From the NCBI GenBank assembly GCA_964017185.1, contig OZ024869.1, forward strand, positions 57,872,761 through 57,936,760: a DNA stretch of 64,000 nucleotides, given 5' to 3'. A program made the translations under genes and the position numbers. The notes under the pieces were generated by a model. It was not told the DNA's origin and did no database searches. It saw only the letters and a program-made list of their open reading frames with translations. Each line of letters opens with the position of its first letter. Position 1 is the stretch's first letter. Positions 1 through 11,217 of the stretch are shown one piece after another. The DNA is from Rugalucina vietnamica (Eukaryota; Mollusca; Bivalvia; Lucinida; Lucinidae).

Positions 1-285
1 CCCCACCCCGGGGATCATTAGCTTCCAATGGGAGCCTCCCCTAGCCATATTATGAGACAACCACAAGGCCCAGAGCTTTCTTTTTTTTAGTATACCAATA
101 TATATTACTTTTCTTCATACATTCTGCCAACCGTGTCCCTGGGGTACTTACAGGCCACGCACGAGGGGCGCCATTATCTTCCATAGGCTTATAAGTTGGA
201 AGTACTTTATACTGAAGCCACAAGGCCCAAAGGTTGTATATTTGCAATGCAGCAATAAATCCTGCCAGGTGAGCGGTCGTTGCCC
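1..285. repeat. Satellite-like tandem repeat, partial
   Basis: This stretch is built from units containing 'ccacaaggcccagag', a GTCCC-GGGG-TAC segment and 'cattatctt/gccatag'. The same unit recurs at about 22091-22200 and 22938-23570. Unit length is roughly 180 bp by eye. Short open frames here are repeat-derived. Confidence 0.65.
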
Positions 286-1042
286 TTTGGCTACTTGTTT
301 TTGATCGGGTCCTTTTCATTTTGCAGTTTAATACGATAACAATGATAATGTCTTGCATGATTTTGGCTTTGGAGGACTGCAGATTTAGCTGCCCTCGTGG
401 TGAATCATACAAAACACATCTGTATTTTCCCTGTTTATTTTTATACCACATTAAAGAGTAAATTGTCCAAAATTGCCTTTAATTATAAAGTTCATCCATT
501 TTCTTCTACATCCTGGTTACTAACGTCATAAAACCTTACATCACGTCATAATGACGTTATGTCTTTAAATATCAAGCTATATGTATTTATAGTAAATTGA
601 TTGCCAATTAGCATAAATGTAATTAAGAATAAAAATATCTATTTTAAACTCTTAAAACAAATGCAGAATTTTGGTATTTAAATATAAGTGAAACATTATA
701 TCAGCAAATTTTAAAAAACAAAATAAATATAAACAGTTCGTGAACATTTCACGACAGCCCTTTTGGGTCTAGAAAAATCTCCATAGAATTGGAAAATTAG
801 CTAGATCCAACCACTGGTTGCAGAGTTGACTGTCCTTGAGAATTAAAAAAATGAACTTAAGTGTTGTTTATACCCTAGTGGTTTCATTTTGATCAGGTCT
901 CCTTCATTCTTGTAGGTAACAAGGGCAACAGTAAAACGTCAGATTAGAATAGCTGCCCTTGAGTGTTTTATTTTTTTTTAATGTTTTAACACTCTAGCAC
1001 CTTTAGATTGATTGGATATTCTTTATTTTTTGAAAATTATTA
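286..1042. other. AT-rich sequence, no gene seen
   Basis: I see no coding exon. A short palindrome, ACGTCATAATGACGT, lies at about 543-557. The rest is AT-rich non-coding sequence. Confidence 0.5.
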
Positions 1043-1382
1043 GAACAACCATAATACTGTAACCCAGCTTATTTTCACAAATATTTTATTTTCGCGTTTC
1101 TATCTTTAGAGACATCGTCGCTGCAATATATTTTCTCCGATTACAAAATTCGTAAAATTTTTCCTAACTTTGAATGTTGTGGTGCATAAAATTGCTTCTA
1201 CTGTTAATAATGTGAACAACCATAATACTGTAACCCAGCTTATTTTCACAGATATTTTATTTTCGCGTTTTTATGTTTAGAGACATCGTCGCTGCAATTT
1301 ATTTTCTCCGATTACAAAATTTGTAAAAATTTTCCTAACTTTGAATGTTGTGGTACATAAAATTGCTTCTTTTTTTATTAAT
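1043..1382. repeat. Two-copy tandem duplication, about 171-bp unit
   Basis: The segment starting GAACAACCATAATACTG at 1043 is repeated from 1214 with few differences. Both copies run through 'gagacatcgtcgctgcaat' to 'cataaaattgcttct'. No coding potential is evident. Confidence 0.85.
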
Positions 1383-1410
1383 TGATATTTTATTATATAT
1401 TCCATTAGTG

Positions 1411-1490
1411 GTCCCGTTAGCGAGCGTCAATGGTTAGGGCGTCAGCTTCCGGAGCGGAAGGTCATGGTTTCGATCCCGGGCAGCGTCATA
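1411..1490 (+). repeat. tRNA-derived SINE head
   Basis: An A-box-like segment (AGCGTCAATGGTTAGGG) and a B-box (GGTTTCGATCCC at about 1467-1478) are spaced as in a tRNA gene. The cloverleaf is imperfect, so a SINE head is more likely than a functional tRNA. The SINE body probably extends to the right but its end is unclear. Confidence 0.6.
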
Positions 1491-2349
1491 CCAAATAAAA
1501 AGTTAAATTGGGCTCCTTTAAGAGCAGGGAAAACATTAATGAGAAATGGGATAGACAATACGGTTTCGGCTACTCAAGCCTCATCATTGACCCTATAAAT
1601 CTGGCAACATGGAGCCAGAGACAATTACTGCAATTTTACAAATTTTAAGTGGGCTGTGAATACATAGACCGGAAAATCTAAAAAGAACCAAATGTTTAAA
1701 ATAGTTCAGATGAATGTATCTAAACTGCGAATAAAGACGTTATAAATGGTACCATTTAGGATTGATTTTACCATTATGCTTTCCATAGGCAACAGTGTTA
1801 ACGTTTTGACACCTAGCTCGAAATTAGACATACAAAATTTACCAAATATACCTCATTTTGAGCGTTCATCATAGTCCTTTAATTTAAATGAAAAGTATCT
1901 GCATGTTTAGCTGCTCAGTTCAAAGATATGACCCGTGAAACCGAATCACCATCAGCAACCACGTTTCGTAATGGTCTGGGTCTTCAGAGGGGTCCACGAA
2001 GAAAAATTCGTACGGTTCCCACCCGGTACCGGAATTAATCGCCTTAAACATCAGATTTGAAACGGCACATGTTTCAACTTTTTAATCTGTTCCCATAAGT
2101 GGTGACAAATTTGGCTACATGTCTGGTTAAGATTACACCGTGGGTAGCATCAATGTTGTTCTACCGGAGTAAAGTTCGTAATTCAAGCGTTGACGTAAGT
2201 GACGTTGCTTCAGACAAGGAACACGATTTCTCCTTCATGAACATAAACCAATTGTAGCACGTCGACGTAAACTATTTAGGAACTTTTCAAACTGCACGTC
2301 TGCAGCAATTGTTACAGCATAAATAAGTGACGTAATCGAATGTTGCGAT
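1491..2349. other. No recognised gene
   Basis: This may include the body of the SINE that starts at 1411. Several TGACGT/ACGTCA cores occur near 2190-2350. I see no exon. Confidence 0.4.
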
Positions 2350-3080
2350 CACCCACTTGTGACGTAATGCGTGGCCTCTGAGATCTTGGTTGGTCAATGT
2401 GCTATCTAGTAATTTTATTGTACATAATTGGCCCTTACACAACAAGTTTAAGCTTTTCTAAAAAGCTTGCGATCTCTCAGCACTTTTTAAAGTGTATGTG
2501 TTAGTTTGCATCTTTTAAGAAGCTGGTAACCATATCTACTGAAATATCCTTTTCAATGAGGGTCATGTGGAAACATTGATATGGCCTTTTACTTTTTCCA
2601 GCTCTTATGATGAAATGATGCTTAGGCTAATTATTAGTGCACCATGTTTCTAGCATATCTTCAAATTTAGAAAACTTCATGTATATAATATGAAACTCAT
2701 AACCCTTTCATAAGGAGTTTGACACTACTAGGCTATCCTGCTCTATACAGTAAAATCTTAGGAGAATTATATATGGTCATTGGAAGTTATACAAAAGAAC
2801 AATATTTATTCTATAATGTTTATTATATAAGTCTGAAAAAAATATTGTGTCAAAAGATCAATGACTAGAATTATACTGGACAAAATAGCAGAACAATAGT
2901 GACTCTTTAAGTGTTTGGGTGGTTTGGGGTGTTTCCACGGACCCCGACAGTATATTACGGTGTTTAGTGTGACCAATAAACAAAGTTATTCTGGATTTTA
3001 ATCGACATTGGCTCCCCAACGGGAGATCGCAACAAGGGTGTTTATGGAAACAAGGAGAATCCCCATTTTCTACTTTTTTT
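2350..3080. repeat. Older interspersed repeat, copy 1, with an internal insertion
   Basis: The sequence 2353-2445 matches 18669-18770 (shared 'taatgcg.ggcctctga.atcttggtt'). The repeat resumes at about 3034 (GGTGTTTATGGAAACAAG), matching 18778. The extra 2446-3033 segment is bounded on both sides by CAACAAG, as expected of an insertion with a target duplication. The repeat continues beyond the family 1 element, at 5235-5310. Confidence 0.55.
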
Positions 3081-5234
3081 AGCTCACCTGAGCCGAAGGC
3101 TCACAAGGTGAGCTTATAGGATGGCCATGATCCGGCGTCCGTCCGTCCGTCCGTCCGTCGTCCATCGTCCGTCGTCCGTCCGTCGTCCACAATTTCAAAG
3201 ATCTTCTTCTCTGAAACCGCTTGGCAGATCTAGTTGAAATTTTATGTGGAGCCTCCTTGGGTAGTAGCATTTCAAGTTTGATCGCGAAATCCAGGTCACA
3301 TGACCAAGATGGCCGCCACGCCCATATATGATAAAAACCACTCAACAATCTTCTTCTCCAGAACCGGTGGGCCGATTTCCACGAAACTTGGTATGTAGCA
3401 TCGGGGACTTCAGCCCATCATAGTTTGATAAAATGATGACCCTTTGATGACCTTGACCTATTTTACGGCAAGGTCAAATTTGGAAACATAGGCTTTTACA
3501 TGGGAAAAAGTGAAAACTATGGATTTTTTGAAAACTATTGCAGCCTGAGGCCTGAAAAGTGGTAGATGCAAACAACTAATGGAGTAGATGAAGGTGTGTG
3601 ATTAATTTAGGTCAAGGTCATCTCTTGACCTTGGCCAGTCTGTCGTCCATACACACTTTTCAAAGATCTTCTTCTCTGAAACTGCTGGGCCAATCAAAGT
3701 GAAATTTTATGTGGAGCATCCATGGGTAGGGGAGACGAAAGTTTGATCGCGAAATCCAGGTCACATGACCAAGATGGCCGCCACGCCCATATATGGTAAA
3801 AACCACTCAAAAATCTTCTTCTCCAGAACCGGCAGGCCGATTTTCATGAAACTTGGTATGTAGCATTTGGGACTCCAGCCCATCATAGTTTGATAAAATG
3901 ATGACCCTAGGATGACCTTGACCTATTTTACGGCAAGGTCAATTTTGGAAACGGGGAAAAAGTGAAAACTATGAATTTTTTGAAAACCATTGCAGCCTGA
4001 TGCCTGAAAAGTGGTAGATGCAAACAACTAATGGAGTAGATGAAGGTATTTGATTAATGTAGGTCAAGGTCATCTCTTGACCTTGGCCAGTAAGTCGTCC
4101 ATACACACTTTTCAAAGATCTTCTTCTCTGAAACTGCTGGGCCAATCAAAGTGAAATTTTGTATGGAGCATCCATGGGTAGGGGAGACAAAAGTTTGATC
4201 GCAAAATCCAGGTCACATGACCAAGATGGCTGCCACGCCAATATATGGTAAAAACCACTCAAAAATCTTCTTCTCCAGAACCAGCAGGCCGATTTTCATG
4301 AAACTTGGTATGTAGCATTTGGGACTCCAGCCCATCATAGTTTGATAAAATGATGACCCTTGGATGACCTTGACATATTTTACGGCAAGGTCAATTTTGG
4401 AAACATAGGCTTTTACATGGGAAAAAGTGAAAACTATGGATTTTTTGAAAACTATTGCAGCCTGATGCTTGAAAAGCGGTAGATGCAAACAACTAATGGA
4501 GTAGATGAAGGTATGTGATTAATTTAGGTCAAGGTCATCTCTTGACCTTGGCCAGTCTGTCGTCCATACTCACTTTTCAAAGATCTTCTTCTCTGAAACT
4601 GCTGGGCCAATCAAAGTGAAATTTTATATGGAGCATCCATGGGTAGGGGAGACGAAAGTTTGATCACGAAATCCAGGTCACATTACCAAGATGGCTGCCA
4701 CGCCCATATATGGTAAAAACCACTCAAAAATCTTCTTCTCCAGAACCGGCAGGCCGATTTTCATGAAACTTGGTATGTAGCATTTGGGACTCCAGCCCAT
4801 CATAGTTTGATCAAATGATGACCATAGGATGACCTTGACCTATTTTACGGCACGGTCAATTTTGGAAACATAGGCTTTTACATGGGAAAAGGCGAAAAGA
4901 ATCGATATTTTGGAAACTGTTGCAGTCTGAGACCTGGAAGTTGCTAGATGCAGACAACCAATGGAGTCAATGAAGGTAAGTAATTAATGAAGGCCAAGGT
5001 CATTTCTTGACCTTGACCCAAAGTCATTTAAATATCAAAATTAAAATTATGGTTTTCTCATAAATCACTGGGTTTAGAAACTATTGCAGCCTGAGACCTG
5101 AAACTTTGCAGATGCAGACAAATTAAGAATTCAATAAAGGTGTGTGAGTATTCAAGGTCAAGGTCATTTCATGATGACTTAATACTCTAGGATCAGGCTT
5201 CAGGTGAGCGTTTCAGGACCAATGGTCCTCTGGT
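3081..5234 (+). mobile_element. Helentron/HINE-like element, family 1, copy 1
   Basis: The 5' end is a two-tier stem-loop: AGCTCACC pairs with GGTGAGCT around an inner TGAGCC-GAA-GGCTCA hairpin. A (GTCC)n microsatellite follows at about 3140-3185, then tandem core units of about 455-460 bp (GTCGTCCATACACAC at about 3642, 4095 and 4559). The 3' end has a sub-terminal TCAGGTGAGCG, complementary to the 5' start, then a GGACCAATGGTCC hairpin and CTGGT. This layout matches pearl/HINE-type non-autonomous Helentrons known from bivalves. No transposase is encoded. A homologous site lacking the element lies at about 18800. Confidence 0.75.
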
Positions 5235-5310
5235 TTTTTTTAAATCGCAATTTAATATATGTTGAATATATGTTACTACATTAAGAACACCGTATCTATC
5301 ATTAGAAATG
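5235..5310. repeat. Older interspersed repeat, copy 1, right part
   Basis: The sequence TAAATCGCAATTTAATATATG followed by 'gttgaatata' matches 18831-18866. 'AAGAACACCGTATCTATCAT' matches 19671-19692. This is the continuation of the repeat split by the family 1 insertion. Confidence 0.65.
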
Positions 5311-6425
5311 TATACTTAAGGAATAAGAAACGCAACAAACTTTTTGCGTCACTAAAAGCATGCTTTATAATGCAAGTTTGTGGTGTTACTGAGCTTATTA
5401 TATGAGAGCAATATAACGTAAAATTGCAACAGATTGAGCCACAATGTCGGTTACGTATGCTCAATGGCGTACGCGTAACCACACTGACCCACTTAAGCAC
5501 ACCAGTAAATGTCAATTTTGAAACCAAAACCAATATTTTGTTTCAAAAACCCCTAAAAGTGATTGCAGATGTAACCACTGGTCAGTTGGTAACATTTGAT
5601 TATGTTACGGAACGTTTAACGTCTCTAACGTCAATCGAAAAACAAAATGAGTCAAAAGCCAGTAAAATTTCCTTCGGCATGCGTTATATTCAATAAAATG
5701 ATTATTTATGTAATCATTCTGACCTTTGAACTTCAGACGTCAATAAATCGTCCATAATAACGTCAAAATCCAACATCCTGCATTTTATGTTTTTTTCAAA
5801 TTTTCGGATCTCAAAATGATCAATCGCCAAACGTTTGATTACAGTGCGTAAATCGAGTGTTGACTCAAAGCATATAATCTGTTTCGCTTCTTTACATAAC
5901 GTGATCTTCTGTTAAACGAACGTCAAAACAAACGCTCCGATGACCCATTTCTACGGTGCCTGTGACGTCACTGTCGATTAAAAAGCACTTCATGTCGTAT
6001 GTCGGTTCGATGTACACCGTTTAGATACAAATGACCAAAATCGAATAATTTAAATGACGTTAACAACTCATTCTTTGTTATTGTTAACTTCAGCATTCCT
6101 ATAACAAGATTTAACGCAACATGGGACGGCACCTAAGTATACAATGATGTAAGTCTTTATTTCACATTATCAAGTCGACTGCACGTAACCCACATGCAAA
6201 GAATTTGGCATCTTCACCTTCGCCCCGACGTTTACTTTATAATTTGCGTTTTTCATAGTTTTTGACGTTTTGTCGTTAGTTTTGTCAATAAAATGACGTT
6301 TTCTCAATTCATTATGTGCAAAAAGGAGTCAGTAGGTCATTTTATAAAAGGATTTTATCAAAACATCAAATTCATACGTAAAAATTAAAATGTAATGTGT
6401 TGCGTATTTTAATTCCTTAAGTATA
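5311..6425. mobile_element. Short-TIR DNA element, about 1.1 kb
   Basis: The ends are inverted copies of each other. The left end is TATACTTAAGGAAT followed by an ACGCAACA segment. The right end is TGTTGCGT, a short AT stretch, then ATTCCTTAAGTATA. The target duplication could be TA or TTAA, so mariner-like and piggyBac-like origins are both possible. An open frame of 90 codons at 5424-5696 (+) matches nothing I recognise. The interior is rich in ACGTCA/TGACGT cores. Confidence 0.55.
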
Positions 6426-6806
6426 AGTGGGTTTACCAAAAATTACGTGGACTTTTCACATATCTTGACAACGGTTCAGGCAAACATATTCAAATTTCAG
6501 CTGACGATAAACTTGCTTAATCCACTAGATTCAGAAAGTTTGGTTAATCTGAAGTGTTTTATTAGCAGTTGGTGATGGTTTTACTTACCCCACCCTCCCC
6601 ATCACGGAGCACGTCAGAAATGACGTTAAGTTTGGCACTGCAATATCGCGTTTCTAATGCGTTTTCTTCAAAACGGCTTTGCAGATCACAGCCAAACGTG
6701 CCATGTGTCTTAATGAATCCAAAACAAAACAATTTATGTTTGCTCAAAAATTACGGTGGGCCGGTTGTGCACCTACGTTGTTTTGCTTAGGTATACATGT
6801 CTGTTT
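6426..6806. other. No recognised gene
   Basis: Overlapping short open frames lie on both strands at 6562-6790, but none has a recognisable domain or clear splice signals. I treat them as chance. Confidence 0.4.
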
Positions 6807-6807
6807 T

Positions 6808-6842
<35 letters not shown>

Positions 6843-6853
6843 TGTGTGTGTGT
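6807..6853 (+). repeat. Poly-T and (TG)n tract
   Basis: A T homopolymer is followed by a GT dinucleotide run, immediately upstream of the family 2 element. Confidence 0.9.
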
Positions 6854-8048
6854 TTTTATGTCCCCAACTTTGAAAAAGTTGGAAGGGCATATTGCTTTCG
6901 GCTTGTCTGTCTGTCTGTCTGTCTGTCTGTGCGTCTGTTAACTTTTGAACCGTGAATGCTACGGTTTTGAAATTTCATATGCACATTCCTCATGAAAAAA
7001 TAGTTGACCCGTATTTTTTTTCATGTCCCAGTTACGCCCCTTTTCTGAGTTATGTCCCTTTGAAAACAAAATTTGAAAATCTTGTGTGCAAGATATCTCA
7101 AAAAGTATTTAAGCTAGAGCCTTCATATTTGGTACACTTGTTTGGGCTGAGGAGTAGATGACCTGATTAACTTTTGAGAACTTTCCGTCAATTTTTTACA
7201 AAAATACGGAATTTTGAAATTTTGATTGATTTTTCCACTTTTCGGTGAAATTTGAAACTTTTGAATGGTGAATGCTAGGGTTTTGAAATTTCATATACAC
7301 ATTCCTCGTGAAAAAATAGTTGACCCGTATTTTTTGGTATGGCCAAGTTATGCCCCTTTTTTGAGTTATGTCCCTTTGAAAACAAAATTTGAAAATCTTG
7401 TGTGCAAGATATCTCCAAAAGTATTGAAGCTAGAGCCTTCATATTTGGTACACTTGTTGGGGCTGAGAAGTAGATGACCTGATTAACTTTTGAGAACTTT
7501 CCGTCAAATTTTGACAGAAATACAGAATTTTGAATTTTTTATTGATTTTTCCACTTTTCGGTGAAATTTGAGACCTTTGAACGGTGAATGATAGGGTTTT
7601 GAAATTTCATATACAGATTCCTCATGAAAAAAATAGTTGGCCTGTTTTTTTTCATGTACGTGTTATGCCCCTTGTTGGAATAATGTCCCATTGAAAACAA
7701 ATTTTGAAAATCTTGTGTGCAAGATATCTCAAAACGTATTTGAGCTAGAGCCTTCATATTTGGTATGCTGGTTGGGGCTGAGAAGAAGATCACCTGCTTA
7801 ACTTTTGAGGACTCTCTGTCAAATTTTGACAAAATTACTCCATTTTTAAATTTTTACTTCATTTCTAACTTGCCTGCAAAAAAGCTTACATTCTGTTTCT
7901 GGATCGAGGTCAAAACAATCACAACCGAACAGCTTCTTCAGGAAATTAAATTTGACTGCATTCGAATGAAATAAATGAATCATACAAACTGCCAGTTTAG
8001 GGACAAGCATACAGTTGGGGGCATAGTGTTTTACAAACACGCATTTCT

Positions 8049-8051
<3 letters not shown>
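6853..8051 (+). mobile_element. Helentron/HINE-like element, family 2, copy 1
   Basis: The 5' end folds as CCAACTTT-GAA-AAAGTTGG with outer ATG(T)CCC pairing with GGGCAT, followed by (GTCT)n. Tandem core units of about 310 bp restart near 6950, 7262 and 7577 ('gtgaatgctagggttttgaa'). The 3' end has AGTTGGGGGCAT (complementary to the start), a GTGTTTTACAAACAC hairpin at 8026-8040, then GCATTT and CTAGT. A T homopolymer of about 43 bases follows, up to about 8093. No transposase is present; the short open frames follow the repeat period. Confidence 0.75.
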
Positions 8052-8093
<42 letters not shown>

Positions 8094-8860
8094 CCAGAAT
8101 ATTTAAGCGAAGTCTGAATTTCATGCAACACAGTTCAACAATTCCCATTTGAAACAAATCCTAATTTCTTATTTGCCGATAAAACTTCAAGGTCCTCTAA
8201 AGCCCCATTATACTTTCTTTTTGATAATTTTTTATATGTTCTAGTGCTTCGTTTGCCGAACATGGATCTGTTGAAGACTTCCTAAATGCATTACAAATAA
8301 ACCAATTAAAGACTAATTAAAATTTGACATAAATGAGTGACAGTGATAAATATTTTTGCCCGCCTTCACCACAGTGTATATCCGAGCGTATGCAGAACAG
8401 ACGGTTACGGAACGGACAGACGTTTACAGGAGCACGCGCTTTTTCGCGCCAAAAATGTTTTTCCGTTCTTTTAAAGTGACTAATGCAAATATTGAGACCA
8501 AACTAGAGCAGATGTGTTGCATACATACCCGTCTAGCTGTCTGTGCTCAAGAGCACAATGATTTTTCAGGGGGTTCGCCATAACTGCCCAAGACGTGTGA
8601 AAAATGGCATATTTTGTTGTTTTTTTTTGGCTGTGTGTCGAGATTGCTTGCAAAATAAGCCATTGTCAACCTTTTGGATTTAGTCCGTATGTAGTTAAAT
8701 ATGTCCTGAACCACCAGACATTAAATATTTTATATGTTTTCCAGTAAAAATAGCCAAGATTTGTTTTTTTCTGAAGCGTATGGTAATTTCATGGTTACGG
8801 GGCGGTACAGTCGTTTGTTATGGAGCGGAACAGACGAAATGACGCATTTCCATACGAAAC

Positions 8861-9561
8861 CAGTGCTCCAGCTAGGATTTGAAAAGGGCAGGGCGGACTT
8901 ATGCTGAAAAGGGCACTTTCAGCGCGCGGCAATTAGCAAAAAAGGCACTTTTAGACCATGGCATTTCTTCGAAATAGCTTAAATTCCAAAAGCTGATAAA
9001 TCACTTTATTAGTTGTACTGTAAAAAACTAATCCAAATATTCTTACCAGGAAAATACTTTTTTTCTTTTCTTTCTTTATGTGTGCTGCAGGGTGTACCTT
9101 TTCTTTAAAAGGGAAGCATACCAAAAACATTATGGTAGTCTTTATCTTAAACTGTCTGATGTCATAATCCTGACCTTTCAAGAAGCCAGTCTACTCAAAA
9201 AAAATTTTCGTTTCTTTTCATAAATTTATGAATTCTCTAATTAAACCTTCACACTTCACTGAAAGTGGTGTCATCTGAGGCAATTAGATGTGTCAAAATT
9301 ATTGTGAGTAATTATTGACAACAAACAAAGGATTAAGGAAGTCAACCATGCAGTAATCCCACTGCAACTAGAGCTGCACTTTTATTTACTCCAGCCTCAA
9401 ACTTAAAAACTGAGTAACTTTCTTATTTTTTGTCCAATTTTTATGATCTTTTTACCAAAATAAAGGGCAGGGTACAAGCTGTATGAAAAAGGACACAACA
9501 GGGCGCTGGAAAAGGGCAACAGGGCGAAGCGCCCTGCTAAATCATTCTAGCTGAAGCACTG
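8861..9561. mobile_element. hAT-like MITE nested in the foldback element
   Basis: The ends are CAGTGCTCCAGCTAG on the left and CTAGCTGAAGCACTG on the right, an inverted pair with one mismatch. The internal ends carry AGGGCAGGGCG and its complement. CGAAAC lies directly outside both ends (8855-8860 and 9562-9567), which suggests a target duplication. The terminal CAGTG is hAT-like, but 6 bp is shorter than the usual 8-bp hAT duplication. No transposase frame is visible. Confidence 0.7.
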
Positions 9562-10544
9562 CGAAACGGAACAGACGTAGGCGAGCTTTAGAATACGGAT
9601 AGAAACAGACGCTGTATAGTAGAAATGTAAGATACAAACATGTTTTAGCTCACTCGAGGTCGAAAAGTGAACGTTTATTTTTGGAACATGACTACATTCT
9701 ATTTAGTAATTAGTAATTACAGTGTCGGTGTCGAATTAGCAGTTTTATTGAGTGTTGTGTAAACAGAAAAGTATTTCACTTCTATCATCTAACAATAAAA
9801 TAAGAAATCAAACAATTTTAACCCAGGTGCAGTGTCATGAACAACTATGCCATCTCAATCGGCCAATATACAGTGGATCGCAGCTAGCTAGTGGCTGACA
9901 GTCGGTATTGTGTCCTTGTCACAGCTAGACGACACTAGCACTTCAATGAGTAATCAGGCAGCGGAAGCCATTTCCCGACAGGTTTTTGTCATGACATCTA
10001 AAATTCTAAATCCTTACTTTAATAAATGTTTATGGCGTACGTCATAACAACATGGATATCATGTTCATATTCCGATGCTTCATCGTGTTAATATGCACAA
10101 GCATGGCTAAATAGTAATAAACTGCGAGTAAATCAAATAAGTAAGATGCATGACAGAATCATATATGCTTACAAATCACGCCAAAGATTTTATCTCCCGC
10201 CGCAAGCTCCCTTTTGCGGCGTCTTGGCTGATTCTCACGCATCATTCATATATTGAAAGACTTTGGAATATATGACCGATGCTTTGGAGAGTACTCCCGC
10301 CGATGTGTACGGAGGTGGGTGTTCGCTTGATGACTTTGCTTAAGGACTGAGTATGCAAACAGGGAACCTTTTCCTTTGACCGAAATTCTAGGGTCTCTAT
10401 ATTAGTAACGTATTCAGCACGAATGCCAGCCTTCCATATAGACCTCCGGTTAAAACAGACATGAGTCTTATTATCGGACCTTTTCAGACTTTTATTTTAG
10501 AATTTATTGTTAGATATGCACTATTAGTGATACTATATTTAAAG

Positions 10545-10700
10545 GAGAAGAAAAGCCGTGATTGCCTCGTGATGCTGAGCACCAAGGAAGCCATTGGTAC
10601 CATTTTAACGCATTTGATATGCCGCGGCCTGGGCGAACCCACGACATCTCGCCCCCGAAGCGGGCGCTTTTACCACTGAGCTATTGGGACCTCTCCCCAC
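10545..10700 (-). repeat. tRNA-derived SINE, minus strand
   Basis: On the minus strand a tRNA-like head reads CCCAATAGCTCAGTGGTAAA ... GTGGGTTCGCCCAGG (A and B boxes). A body with TTGGTGCTCAGCATCACGAG and an AT-rich end follow. The anticodon arm carries CGGGGGC-type sequence. It lies inside the right part of the foldback element. Confidence 0.6.
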
Positions 10701-11217
10701 CTCTCTCTCTGATCTGCTGTTTGCCCCCAAACAACTTTTTGTTTTCACAACATAGTCGATGCTATTCTGATACATGTACGATGCTGATCCAGGTCACCAG
10801 GTGTATTCCATCTGGTCACGTTCGAGTGCTACAATACAAAAGGTTGCCGCAAAGTGTTATATTTGACATCACAGTGTTGTTCATGTAGTATTCATGGCCG
10901 TCTGTGACCGCTCCGTATGCTGATTCGTCTGTTTTTTTCGTAGGCTACGTCTGTTCCGCCCCGTAACATAAACGAATCTGTAGACTGTTCCGCTCCGTAA
11001 TGTTTTTGTTGCTAAGCAACAAAATTCTGCTTTAACTACAAGGCTTCCATGCCGGAAATTATGGTGTTTTGGAAGATAGTAGATGGACATGCAAGGTCGA
11101 TATAACAATACATTCGAAACTGTACAAAACATTTTTGGCGCGAAAAAGCGCGTGCTCCTGTAAACGTCTGTCCGTTCCGTAACAGTCTGTTCTGCATACG
11201 CTCGGATATACACTGTG

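Larger units (their letters stand above)
8370..11217. mobile_element. Foldback-type element, about 2.85 kb
   Basis: The sequence 8370-8465 (CACAGTGTATATCCGAGCG ...) is repeated inverted at about 11120-11217, nearly identical over about 95 bp. A second inverted pair, built from TTACGGRGCGGAACAGACG-like motifs, lies at about 8791-8846 and 10945-11003. The same protein-like string therefore appears on both strands; it is a repeat artefact, not a gene. A nested MITE occupies 8861-9561. The autonomous family is unknown. Confidence 0.65.

Noticed and set aside
3079..3348. Minus-strand frames across family 1 elements, including 4213-4488, 46780-47048 and 55896-56935
   Set aside because: They read through repeat units and (GTCC)n, and the peptides repeat from copy to copy.
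7539..7832. Open frames of 60-160 codons within the family 2 elements (also 36412-37478)
   Set aside because: The same peptide recurs with the tandem period on both strands. They are repeat artefacts.
8356..8583. Peptide VYIRAYAEQTVTERTDVY, seen also on the minus strand near 11200
   Set aside because: It appears on both strands only because the foldback arms are inverted copies.
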